DNA of 64,000 bases from Neurospora tetrasperma FGSC 2508 (taxonomy: Eukaryota; Ascomycota; Sordariomycetes; Sordariales; Sordariaceae): NCBI RefSeq assembly GCF_000213175.1, contig NW_009799104.1, positions 2,173,724 to 2,237,723 on the forward strand, read 5' to 3'. Positions 33,572-44,100 of this stretch are shown one piece after another. Position numbers and translations under genes: made by a program. The notes below the pieces were generated by a model, which made no database searches, was not told the origin of the DNA, and worked only from the letters and a program-made list of their open reading frames with translations. Each line of letters opens with the position of its first letter. Positions within the stretch are counted from its first letter, which is position 1.

Positions 33572-33950
33572 GATGATGATGAAGCAAGGGAAAGCTTTGA
33601 GTAAAAGTTAAATGGGGGGTCGTATACGAAGTGGTCTACTGTCTGACATGAGGTTGCACAGTCACATGCTGCTATTTCAAGATGTACTTAATGTTTAATC
33701 CACCCATCACTGTTCCGAGTTGTTGCTTGAGGTACAGTAAGTACAAATGTGAGATGCGAATCTCATTCGCAGAGAATGAAATGTCAAAGTGACCAAAGCA
33801 AAAGAACCTCCGCGGTTAAGAGAAAGACCAAAGTCAGGAACCCTCCCCCCCCCCCCCCCCCCCCCCAAGAAAAAAAGGGAGATAAAAAGATTTTTATAAA
33901 ACATAGAAAGCATTCCAGACACCCAGCATTTGACAGGCTCAGCAGATAAC
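33572..33950. other. Convergent intergenic with poly-C
   Basis: 3' ends of the esterase and the unknown minus-strand gene meet here. A run of 22 C lies at 33845-33866. Nothing else seen. Confidence 0.4.
33845..33866 (+). repeat. Poly-C homopolymer, 22 C
   Basis: Uninterrupted C run, which may form G-quadruplex or i-motif structures. Length in the assembly may be inexact. Confidence 0.8.
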
Positions 33951-34640
33951 TCAAAACTTGTACTGAGGAAATCGCAGCTCGCCCTCCTCCTCCCCCCTCT
34001 CATCAGGGGCCAACAAGCTCCTGGTAGCCCGTCCATCGTTTGAGTTCTCGCTCGTCCCATCCTGGGTCCCTGACACCTCCCCTGAGTTTTGTTGGTGATC
34101 TTTGTTGTCATCCACACAGAGAATCTGTCTCACATTGCTCAGGCCCCGAACCCAGGCTTCCCGGCGGGGTTGCGAGGTCTCGGTTTCCGCGGAAGTTGTC
34201 GTGAAGGAGCTGTAAAGTCTCCACAACATTTTCCTTCTCCTTCTAGGGTTTTGAGACTTGTTCCTTCTGCTCTGCTGACCAGCTGGAATAGTAGCCGGGG
34301 CAGCAGCTTGGGAAGCAACAGGAGAAACAGCTGCAGTTGCGGCTGGATTGGCTTTAGGTTGAGAGCCCGCCGGAATGCCTCTTGCAGCTGGAGTAAAAAA
34401 AGGAGTGGGAGCTCCAAGATATCGTCGTGAGCTAGGGTCGAGGGCCTGTCCGAACTGATCTTCGAAGATATTGTATTCCCTGGCGTAGTATAATGTGTTC
34501 TCGGTCGATGTAGCGGTTTGGTTGGGTGGTCTTAGGGGCTGCTGGACAGCAGCGGGCGGGGATGGGATGCTTGCTCCGTATTCACGCATTTGGTCCCGCA
34601 GCTCATCATAGTACTTGCCATCCAAGTTTGAATCCGACAT
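33951..34640 (-). CDS. Uncharacterised Ala/Pro-rich protein
   Basis: A 229-residue frame from ATG at 34640 (MSDSNLDGKYYDELRDQM). No family recognised. The first 75 residues (ELRDQMREYGASIPSPP, then TLYYAREYNIFEDQFGQ) look structured. The middle is low-complexity Ala/Pro/Thr. A basic patch (SRRNKSQNPRRRRK) near residue 130 could be a nuclear signal. The C-terminus is acidic and polar. No membrane segment. Single exon. A real gene is likely; function unknown. Confidence 0.55.
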   Translation of the reverse strand: MSDSNLDGKYYDELRDQMREYGASIPSPPAAVQQPLRPPNQTATSTENTLYYAREYNIFEDQFGQALDPSSRRYLGAPTPFFTPAARGIPAGSQPKANPAATAAVSPVASQAAAPATIPAGQQSRRNKSQNPRRRRKMLWRLYSSFTTTSAETETSQPRREAWVRGLSNVRQILCVDDNKDHQQNSGEVSGTQDGTSENSNDGRATRSLLAPDERGEEEGELRFPQYKF

Positions 34641-34889
34641 TTTGGTTTCGTTGCTGACTTGGGTTGAGGAAGATACAGGTGGTGATGAGCGGTTGGTTCG
34701 TTACGTTTGATGATGAATGAAAGGAAAGAAAGAAGGACGGTTCAGGGTCTTGAAATGGCTCAGCCGAAGACTTATAACAGAAATTCGGGAGACAACTCTT
34801 GTGTTTTATTATTTATGTATCTATTTTCCTTTGCTCCTTATGAAGCGTGCTGCATCTATGTTCTGGTACTTGAAAGACTCATGACGGCC

Positions 34890-35672
34890 NNNNNNNNNNN
34901 NNNNNNNNNNNNNNNNNNNNNNNNNNNNNNNNNNNNNNNNNNNNNNNNNNNNNNNNNNNNNNNNNNNNNNNNNNNNNNNNNNNNNNNNNNNNNNNNNNNN
35001 NNNNNNNNNNNNNNNNNNNNNNNNNNNNNNNNNNNNNNNNNNNNNNNNNNNNNNNNNNNNNNNNNNNNNNNNNNNNNNNNNNNNNNNNNNNNNNNNNNNN
35101 NNNNNNNNNNNNNNNNNNNNNNNNNNNNNNNNNNNNNNNNNNNNNNNNNNNNNNNNNNNNNNNNNNNNNNNNNNNNNNNNNNNNNNNNNNNNNNNNNNNN
35201 NNNNNNNNNNNNNNNNNNNNNNNNNNNNNNNNNNNNNNNNNNNNNNNNNNNNNNNNNNNNNNNNNNNNNNNNNNNNNNNNNNNNNNNNNNNNNNNNNNNN
35301 NNNNNNNNNNNNNNNNNNNNNNNNNNNNNNNNNNNNNNNNNNNNNNNNNNNNNNNNNNNNNNNNNNNNNNNNNNNNNNNNNNNNNNNNNNNNNNNNNNNN
35401 NNNNNNNNNNNNNNNNNNNNNNNNNNNNNNNNNNNNNNNNNNNNNNNNNNNNNNNNNNNNNNNNNNNNNNNNNNNNNNNNNNNNNNNNNNNNNNNNNNNN
35501 NNNNNNNNNNNNNNNNNNNNNNNNNNNNNNNNNNNNNNNNNNNNNNNNNNNNNNNNNNNNNNNNNNNNNNNNNNNNNNNNNNNNNNNNNNNNNNNNNNNN
35601 NNNNNNNNNNNNNNNNNNNNNNNNNNNNNNNNNNNNNNNNNNNNNNNNNNNNNNNNNNNNNNNNNNNNNNNN
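34890..35672. other. Assembly gap (783 N)
   Basis: Unsequenced. Unlike the first gap, the two flanks do not resemble each other, so real sequence is probably missing. Confidence 0.99.
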
Positions 35673-36255
35673 AAACTGTCCCACCCGGAACATGTGCCGG
35701 ACATGCAATCTTCAAGAAATCAGCTGCAAGATAACTGAGGCTGGCTCCAGGGCTCGTCTCGGAATATGGTCCATGGAAAAAGATACATGGACATATATCT
35801 GTACGGGATAGAACGCATACAGCGGCATAGATACTTGTCCGGTTCCATGTACAAGACGGTGAATTTCATACACCACTGCCTCCTCCGAGATTTCTTTGCA
35901 GTAGAGACAATGGCTGTTTCAAGAAGAAAATTTGATGCTGGTTGACCTTTGTGTGGAAGAAGAGTAATTCCTGACGGAACTGACGGGCATGAAAAGATAG
36001 AGTAGACGTACATATCTGTGCCTACATGTAGCCAGCGAAGACTCGAGGCCGCATTGGACTAGACAAAAGACCGAAAAACGCCCTGCAGGTAAGAACGAGG
36101 TTATTCAAAGTTCCTGACCTTGACCCGTTTGTTTCTGGCTGCATCGTTCCTGGTCATTTCATCATAAGTAGCGGCGATGGGAATATTTTGATTCTCCTCC
36201 ACATTCTTACAAAATCATCCTGGAACGGTGTACAGGAAATTACCCATGCAGCCAA

Positions 36256-36950
36256 GATGAACAACGGGGAGTATTTTCTCCAGAATCCGGGTGTAAGGCC
36301 GGCTTCGGCAATGATAAATGTTGGTAATGGAAGACAAGCAACTATTACCAGACCGGGGGCCTTCCTCATTACCCCGGGGCTTGCTTTCTCCCTGGTATCC
36401 GTGCACGTTCTCGCTAGCCTGGGTGTTGGCTTCAACAGATTCGAGCCCACCTCCAACCTTATTGGTTATATTGCCAGTGCCTCCGGCCGAGACGTCCTCG
36501 CAATTGGAATCGTGATGCTAGAGGTCAAATTGAGGGTGCCGGTTAACGCTCACCTGGTCCCTCGGTTCAATGGCCGCGTCAGCTTCTCGTCTATCAAGAA
36601 CCCCAAATACTAGCGGATGGGTTGTTCTCGATGGGTCGGTGCAGCCTCTTTTGCTGCTATGGCTGGGACCAGATCCCAGTGTCCCACAATACGAGTCTAG
36701 TACTCTAGGTACCACTGCCGTTACAGCAACAGCACAGGAACGGCAACATCGCCATAAACACCAACGTCAACACGACATCCAATACGAATACCGACAGCGA
36801 CAACAAGGGCACACGTTGGATAACAACCACGGCTGGACCAGCGACTGGGGCATATATGAACGCCGAAACAGGAAACGGCACCTTAAGCCGCTGATTGTCT
36901 CTCACAATGGTAACATCAAGACTCCGGTTCATGCACCCAGACGCTCATAT
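36256..36950 (+). other. Doubtful coding region, possible decayed gene
   Basis: A frame from ATG 36256 to 36613 has a membrane-like segment (GAFLITPGLAFSLVSVHVLA) and a second one near GYIASASGRDVLAIGIV. It is followed in another frame by an Asn/Thr-rich stretch (NTNVNTTSNTNTDSDNKG, then AYMNAETGNGTLSR) ending near 36890. The pieces lie in different frames and I found no clean set of introns joining them. It may be a decayed gene for a small membrane protein, or chance. The complementary strand is also open. Confidence 0.2.
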
Positions 36951-37364
36951 TAGCGATCACAAGCTGACTAGAAAACGACCACAGTGTCTCAGCCGACGAC
37001 TTCTTGATAACTCAACGAACGAGTTCGCCCACGAGTGGTTATATATTTGTTAGAGACGCCAGCCCGAGCGAGTTGCTTATGTCACGCAGGCGAAGGAATT
37101 TCTCCTTTTCTTCCGTCGAAATTGGATATGTGGTACAACCATTATTCTAGCTTCACAGAAAAAGTTGTGTTTATCTTCCCTAATCTGATGTGCCATGTGA
37201 AGACCAAATCATTCCACGTGCCCCAAATAACGAATTTGTACGTGCATCTATTTGTATCTCGCCACGGAATTTGGCTGGGCGGTTTGCCGCAAAACATTGA
37301 TTGTTTGCAGATCGGTCAAATATATGCCTTGTATGGAATTACGGTGATGTAGAGGTAGCACCGG

Positions 37365-37475
37365 GCGACTTGCAGATTTTACGGAAATCCACCCGACGCA
37401 ACAAGCCCAGTGTAACTCCGCTCAGCTGTAAGACTGCGTCTTACAGCCACCAAAACTGGGTTTTCTCAACCGTAC
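37365..37475 (-). repeat. Dispersed repeat relic, copy B, with hairpin
   Basis: Inverted relative to 30011-30112 and sharing its core segments in order. This copy holds a hairpin GCTGTAAGAC-TGC-GTCTTACAGC (10-bp perfect arms) that copy A has only in decayed form. Confidence 0.55.
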
Positions 37476-39508
37476 CTACCTAGCTTTTCGGGCAGTGAAA
37501 ATTGTCCACACTGCATAAATGCGCTACCAGATTGTAACTTTGCCAAAGGGAAGGAACGGGATACCATAGGGCGAGCCTCGGGTTAAACTTACGTGAACTG
37601 AGAAGACGTGCTCGCCACTCCCCCAAAATGCCAAATCAACAACTCGTAACTGTTGCAGAAGGTACATTTATGCAACTAACAACGGTCAATCAAACGAGCC
37701 ATACAATTGATAAGGGCTTTGGTAAATGGAGTTTCCAGTTGTCGTCGAGTGTCCCACTGTGACCTTGAGGTTTGACGGCCTGCAGAGCTTATGGCCGTGA
37801 CTGTGCGAGACACCCCGTACGAATTTGCAGGGGCCACCATTAACATCCGTCCGACACTCGGCAGGCCCGCGCAAAACGCACAAAAAGGTAACTACGATGT
37901 CGATACATCAAGACGAAATCATTGAGGCCGATCAATGCCAGCTGTCTGCCCGCTATCTGCCGGAGCGGTCGTGAAAATAAACCGAACACCCACTCATCAC
38001 CGAGGCATGTGCTCATCTTCCTTACACATGTACACCATTTGAACAAAATTAAACACGTTTACTGGATCAAAGGATTCCTCGATAGACTCTGCCCAGTGTG
38101 CTTCCACTGGTTACAAGGCATATCACGGATTTTCAAAAGGGAGCGATATGGGACCTTTTGTGTTCGGTTTACTCTTGCGGCACCCGCTACAAGACGCAAT
38201 AATTCGCCTCTACCAGCGGAATTTGCATTGTCTGTCCGGAGCTTTATCCTCTGTTGTGAGTGCTGGACAACGCACGAGTGCCCCCTTCTCATCCTCAAGC
38301 AGGTCAGAAGCACGCCATGTACAGAATCGAAAAACAAGTGCATTCAGTATACAAATACTCGTACCGAATACGTATGCGCTCTCTTTTCACCAAGTACCAT
38401 CAGTCGCTTTGCGGCCTCGCAACGTACAATTCCATAACCAGAAGATCCGGGTAAAATGGTTGAAAAAGATGCAATGACCGCAAGATGCAAAATCTATAAT
38501 TGCTACGCTGCTTTCTCTAGCGCCCATATAACACCCTGACAAGTTTCACTCTGAACTAATCACTCAGAAGGAGGGTGACGAGAAGGTCGAGATAGATCTA
38601 AAGAACCAAATTGCCTTGAACACCAATGACCAAAGACCTTGCCAATTGCCGTATTTCCGAACCCAACGAAGGGTTGCGAAAAGGCAAAAGATCGATTGGA
38701 ACCAGACTAGAGCAGCAATCTGCTTTCCTGAGTTCACGAAACCAGGGAAAAACAAGAAGAAAATATCCCAGAAGAACCCACACCGAACCATGCTGCCGAA
38801 ATGACCCAGAGCCCAGAACTGACCCGCAATGAACCTGATACAACACCATTCCCTGACGGTATGAAAAAACGTTGTTTCCCTTTTCCAGTTGTAACAGAAA
38901 GTCGATTTAAGATGGTTAATGCAAGGATTTGCAGGCGCAATGTGGCGTGAAATGACCGGCGAGGGATGTGCTGCAAGCCAATAGAGAGAAGAGGGACAGA
39001 ACAGAAAAGCGGAAGAGAAGAGGCGCTGCCATTTTTCGCCATCGGCGTCATTAGGATAGTCCACTCCGGTCCAGACCGTGTTTATTTGTTAAGGAGAAAG
39101 AAAACTTAATGATACCCGCTTTTTCCTGTCGAGCCTACCATCATGCAAAACCTATCGTTCTTTTCGAGATATGGATTAACAGACAACACCAGGGAGATAA
39201 AACAAAAGTGGAAATCTTGTTTGAAGGTTCTCTCCTCTGAGCCATGGAGAAATTTGGTTTCCATACCCTCAAAGGCTCCCCCCATACAGAGATAAAGGTT
39301 GAAACTCAAGTTCCAACCAATACTCCAACCCCTCCTATTATAACACGGATTCTGCAGTTCCACGCTTCTCCCCTAACCGCGATCTGGCAGGACATTGCTC
39401 GATACCGGCTAGCTAGGGTACTGGATCAAAACAGACTGAGCTGTTACTATAGGTGCTCTGATCCTGGGAACCGACAAGGGAGTCCGGGCCACGATCCTTC
39501 AAATGGCA

Positions 39509-41189
39509 CTAAGTATGATAGGAAGGGTTCTGCGGCTCCCCGCTCCCGAGACGTCTCCCAGTCCCAACCGCGCTGTCGTAGAACATCTGACCGGCACTGG
39601 CGCCAGGAAAAGGTTCTGGATCCGGATAGACATAGCCGTTACCGCTGGGGCTTTGAGCTGGAGATCCGACACCCCCAGGAGACGCCCAACCCGCACTTCC
39701 AATCTGAGGACTGCCGGCCACACTCCCGGATCCTTGTTGAGTTTCAACGGTTGGCTCCATTGTTGCGGGAGGAACATACCCGGTAGGGTGCGACGTGGGT
39801 CGGGTCAGTCCGTTGCTGTAACCTGGCGAGGTCGTTGGTGCATTGGAAATGTGAACGTCCCCACGAAGATGCGCCGGGAGTGTATTGGTTTGCAGATACT
39901 GCATCTCCATGTTGGCCAATCCCGCACTTGGTGACAAGGACAAGGGCCGCTGTGCCGGTGAGGGAGTGGTCATGGGTGTCGCTTGATTGGAGATCTGCTC
40001 GCTCTCCGATCGCTCCTTAGTCCGTGCCAACGTTCCCCTAGCAAGAGCTTCTGCCGTAGCCTTTGCAGATTCCTCAACAGTGCCAGTATGGTGATTCTGG
40101 TGCCTCGTCAGTGTCGTCCGGCGGGTGAATGTTTTCTGGCAATCCATGTATGGGCACTTGTAAGGACGCTTTCCGGAATGGATCCTACGATGACGCGCAA
40201 GAGAACTGCTGTCGCTGAAGGGCTGTAGCGCCGTTAGTATGTTTGTCTCGCTGTGGCCTTTAAGAGTCAAATATCTTACCTTGCCGCACCTCTCGCATTG
40301 GTGGGGCTTCTCTCCAGTGTGCACGCGCTGATGGACGGTGAGGGCTGATCGTTGGATGAACTGTTTCCCGCAACCAGGATAATCACACACGTGAGGACGA
40401 ATACCGCTATGAATTCGCTCTGCAGAATAGTTAGCGGAGTTATGACAAAGAAAAAACCGATTGTTACTTACCGTGACGAGCAAGATCACTTCTCCGTGCA
40501 AAAGCCTTGGCGCAGGTGGAACACGCGTAGGCCTTGGGGGGCGGTCCTGGTGGCGCACCTCCCTCGACCTGAGGCTTGTAAGAAGGGTGAAGAGAAGGTA
40601 CCATTCCGTTGTTTGACGGGACGCCTGGTACAGTAGGCATAGCAGGAATGCCCATCGGTGCAGGCGCCATTTGAGCATTGGGAGCCATTTGAGCGCTAGA
40701 AGCCATCTGTCCGCTGGGAGCCATCTGTCCGCTGGGAGCCATCTGAGCATTAGGAGCCATTTGTGAATTGGGCGCCATCTGGAGATTGGGACCCATTTGG
40801 GCATTGGGAGCCATCTGATTATTGGGAACCATCTGCGCATTGGAAGCCATTTGTCCACCTGGGGCCATGTGTGCGCTAGGAACAGTGGAAACGGGCATTG
40901 CGGTTCCCATTCCGGTCGGCGAAGGGTAGGACATGCTGGGTTCGAATTTCACGGAAGCGTGCGGCGAGCTGGCACGCTCCATAGGTTGCTGTTGTGTGAG
41001 CGGTTGCGAGGGTTGCTGTTCAGGTGTAGCTAGTTGGGGAACAGGAGCAGATTGTTCAAGCTGCTGTGTCGGTTGCGCGACCTGAGCGGCCTGAGCCGCC
41101 TGTGCTAGAGCGGCACTAGCCTGGGCGCCCTTAGTGTTGAGTACGCTACCGATTCCCATAGCGGCGGTAGCAGATTCCGGTTCTGACAT
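39509..41189 (-). CDS. C2H2 transcription factor with four zinc fingers and a hexapeptide repeat
   Basis: Three exons (40472-41189, 40280-40419, 39509-40222) give 523 residues. A nuclear DNA-binding role is inferred from four adjacent C2H2 fingers: C223/C226/H239/H243, C251/C256/H269/H273, C281/C284/H297/H301 and C309/C314/H327/H331, with TGEKP-like linkers. Splice phases restore RHERIHSGIRP and ERCGKPFSDSSS exactly across the introns. The N-terminus is Gln/Ala-rich. Residues 113-178 are eleven copies of a QMAPNA-type hexapeptide. The C-terminal third is Ser/Pro/Gly-rich and could be an activation region. The start at 41189 is chosen (MSEPESATAAM); the frame continues upstream to 41270. I cannot name the orthologue or its target genes. 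Confidence 0.87.
40656..40853 (-). repeat. 18-bp coding minisatellite, 11 units
   Basis: Tandem 18-bp units encode QMxxxx hexapeptides (consensus QMAPNA) within the zinc-finger gene. Units differ by point changes but not in length, so the frame is kept. Confidence 0.9.
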
Positions 41190-44100
41190 TTTGAATGTCG
41201 ACTGATCCCGAGAGTATCGTTCCAAGGAATGTGCAGGGTATTCTTTGTCTGTCAAGATAAACCTCCGCACAGCTGTATGACAACTTTAGACCCTGATCTT
41301 TCGTATAGCAGACAACTGCAGGATGATCAAGTGCTGTCCCTGATATAGATACGAGCTATAGCGAGTGGTCAGCAGGCGGTCGATGGTGACTTGAGCGGTG
41401 AGCAAGCTCTATAAAATGGATCTAAATGCTCAAGGAGATGCCAAAACAGTTGATTGGGACTTGGCAAGCCGTGGACCCTGCACACGTCTCCAGGTGGCCC
41501 TGGAAGCATGAAATACAACAATTCTTTCGGCACCTGCCGGGACTTGAACGATGAGGAGGGAAAGGAAATATGGCAAATAACGAGAAACGAACATGAGAAT
41601 TCTTACCTTAGGAGTAAGCCAGAAGCTTGAGAAGAAGACTTCAGAAGTATACTGGCAGTCTCGTGTTATTGGGCTTGATATCTAAGGCCGATTCTTGAAA
41701 CCGAATATGGCTTGTCGTTGAAGGTTCGATGAGGTGAATCGTGCACGGTTCAAGTGCGATCCAAACCGGGGTCCTTTACACGCGGGACGCCCTGACCACC
41801 GATCAATACCCAAATATGACGACGTCAATCTAGTCGTTGCACCGTCGCAGTATCCCGATTGCTGATCGAATTTCGAGATTTCGCCGCACAGCCCGTTCGT
41901 TCTACGAGCGTGAAGAAAAGCTCAAGAGATCGTGACCGAAATTTCCGGGTCCGTCAGTTGATAAGGCAAGTGGGTCACAGACGCTCCGCTTTCTCCGTTA
42001 GCTACGGGTATAGGCTGTGCTCTTTGCGAAAGGACGGAAACCCCGATGTCGCGATGCAGGATGAACCGCCAAACAAATGGCCCGAGCAAATCGTAGTAGA
42101 CGAGCTTCTAAAGATAAGTTCGAAGTGACCTGTCTCTTGCCGCTCAAAGAGAAGACTTGTGCGAAGGCCTTAGCTTTGCGAGCTCAAAACGACCTGCAAA
42201 ACAACTGTTGCTGAGCACCGACGGTTGTACTGACAGCTCGAGCCTTATGTCCTGCGCTTAAACAATCGCTGGTCGTTCGCACGTGGTAGCTGCGTCGTGT
42301 TATTGATAACTCGAACCGACAAAGTACGTGCACGATACTGTGTGGCCTTCGGACCGTTCTGGGGATTGTCGGTTGTCGTAGTGTGGACCAGTGACAGCTC
42401 CTGGGAGCTAGGGAGGAAATGCAAGTTAGCTATTGGGGTTCCGATCAGGTTGGACGGAAAGCGGCACAATCGAAAAATGGCAAGAGTTGTATCTATCGGT
42501 GCTGAAAAGGCGAGAGATAGTAATAGTCGAGTAAGCACCGCAGGGTGGTTTGGGAACTGCCACAAGATAAATGTATCCTTTTAGGGGCAACGGAGAGAAT
42601 GACAAAGAGGACGATGCAGGTAGTGAAAGGCAAGCGCGCTGACCAAAAAGCGTGTGTTTAAATATCGATGTCCGATGAGCCGATAGGCAGACACCGAAAC
42701 AGTGCAGCGAGACCTGCTAAAAGCTGCGAAAGTAATGCAAACAGCCAGCTCCGGACGAGAAGATGCAAACGCGCGTTGGCCACCGGTGGTGCAATTGGAG
42801 GGTCGAGGAATGGGGATGGGAAAAAAAGATCAAAGTCGCTCGGGTGATTTGTTTGTTAAGGAACTTGAAGCTGAAGCCGAAGCAGCACGTCTTGTACCGC
42901 GCTGGGCAACTCCCACTACTAGTAGTCCGTAGTGGTAACAGGGCGACGGGGGTAGGTGAAAGGTGCTACTGCGGACTGGACGATGCTCGGACCACTTTGT
43001 TGACATGAGTCCAAATGAGAAGCACGTACCTCTTTGGCACTTTGATATTCTTGAGATCCGTGTGTCTTCCGTCACGATGGAGTACGAAGCACCGCGTTTC
43101 AATGCAACACGACGAACCGCCTAAACAGGGTGACGTGGAATGAGCGCGCGGGTTTGGAGGTGCGAGAAAAATGCGTCGCGGGGGCAAAACAACTCGCAGA
43201 AAAAAAAAAATCGAGCCGCTGGGAAAATTTGACGTACGGTGGAATGTAATCGATGTTAAAGAGACAATGGATGATGGAGCGCCGTGTCGCAAAAGTCGCT
43301 TGACCGCCCGGGAGTCCTGGACGTGCGTGTGGCCGTGTGTGGGTGGATAGTTGGATAGGTTGTGGTGGGCACGGTCGAAAAATAAATCGGTGGAATCGAG
43401 GCTGCCAGTGCCAAGACGAAGGGCCAGCAGAAAAAAGTAAAATCGAAACGGCTCCGCGGGAAATGGAGTCAATCAGTGGCACTAACGACGGGTGGTTGCT
43501 AAGGTGAATCTTCCCTATCCTTGTGGCTTGGCAGCTCGGCATGTCTCCACCCGATATTTGGTTTTGCCAAACCTGTCCGTGCGTTGTTTTTCCGCAGCTG
43601 TCAGACAGCCGACACAGTCAGGGATGTCGGCCAAAGAGGAGCACGTCCCTCCCAAACGCAGCTGGCAGAGCTAGTAGCTGTGAGGTCGTGTAATGTGCAC
43701 TAGCTACCTCTACGCTACGGATCTCGAGTCCATTTATCATCCGATTCCTACGCGGCACGCGCAATAAACCATGAAACCCTCTGCAAGCACAACACCAGTC
43801 GACCAGTTCACCAGTCACGCACAATCGGACATCCGGATAGAGTAAATCTTTGAAATTCAGATGAGAGGGAACTGGCATGCGAGAGTCTGTGTAAGTATCT
43901 TGGCAGCTCAACCCTAATCCTCACCAAGGGTTCCCAGCTTGCAAGGCGTGTCCATCGAGTCCATGTCAACTGTCGACCTTTTTCAAACTTGCTGAGGAGT
44001 CGGATATGCCAAACGAAACACTAACATCAGAATCACCAATATAAGGTGCTATCATCAGCCAGAATCAGGATGTTACGCGGTAACTGACCAGGTCATACTT

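Larger units (their letters stand above)
35673..39508. other. Gene-poor stretch, about 3.8 kb
   Basis: No gene that I can name. It contains the doubtful frames at 36256-36950 and the repeat relic at 37365-37475. Other open frames here are short, overlap on both strands and lack protein-like composition. Confidence 0.4.

Noticed and set aside
36430-36470. Possible tRNA T-loop (GATTCGAGCCC)
   Set aside because: No cloverleaf partner sequences upstream.
42966-43472. 168-codon minus-strand frame in the gene-free interval
   Set aside because: The ORF's first residue may be a non-ATG start, composition is random-like and overlapping frames exist on the same strand.
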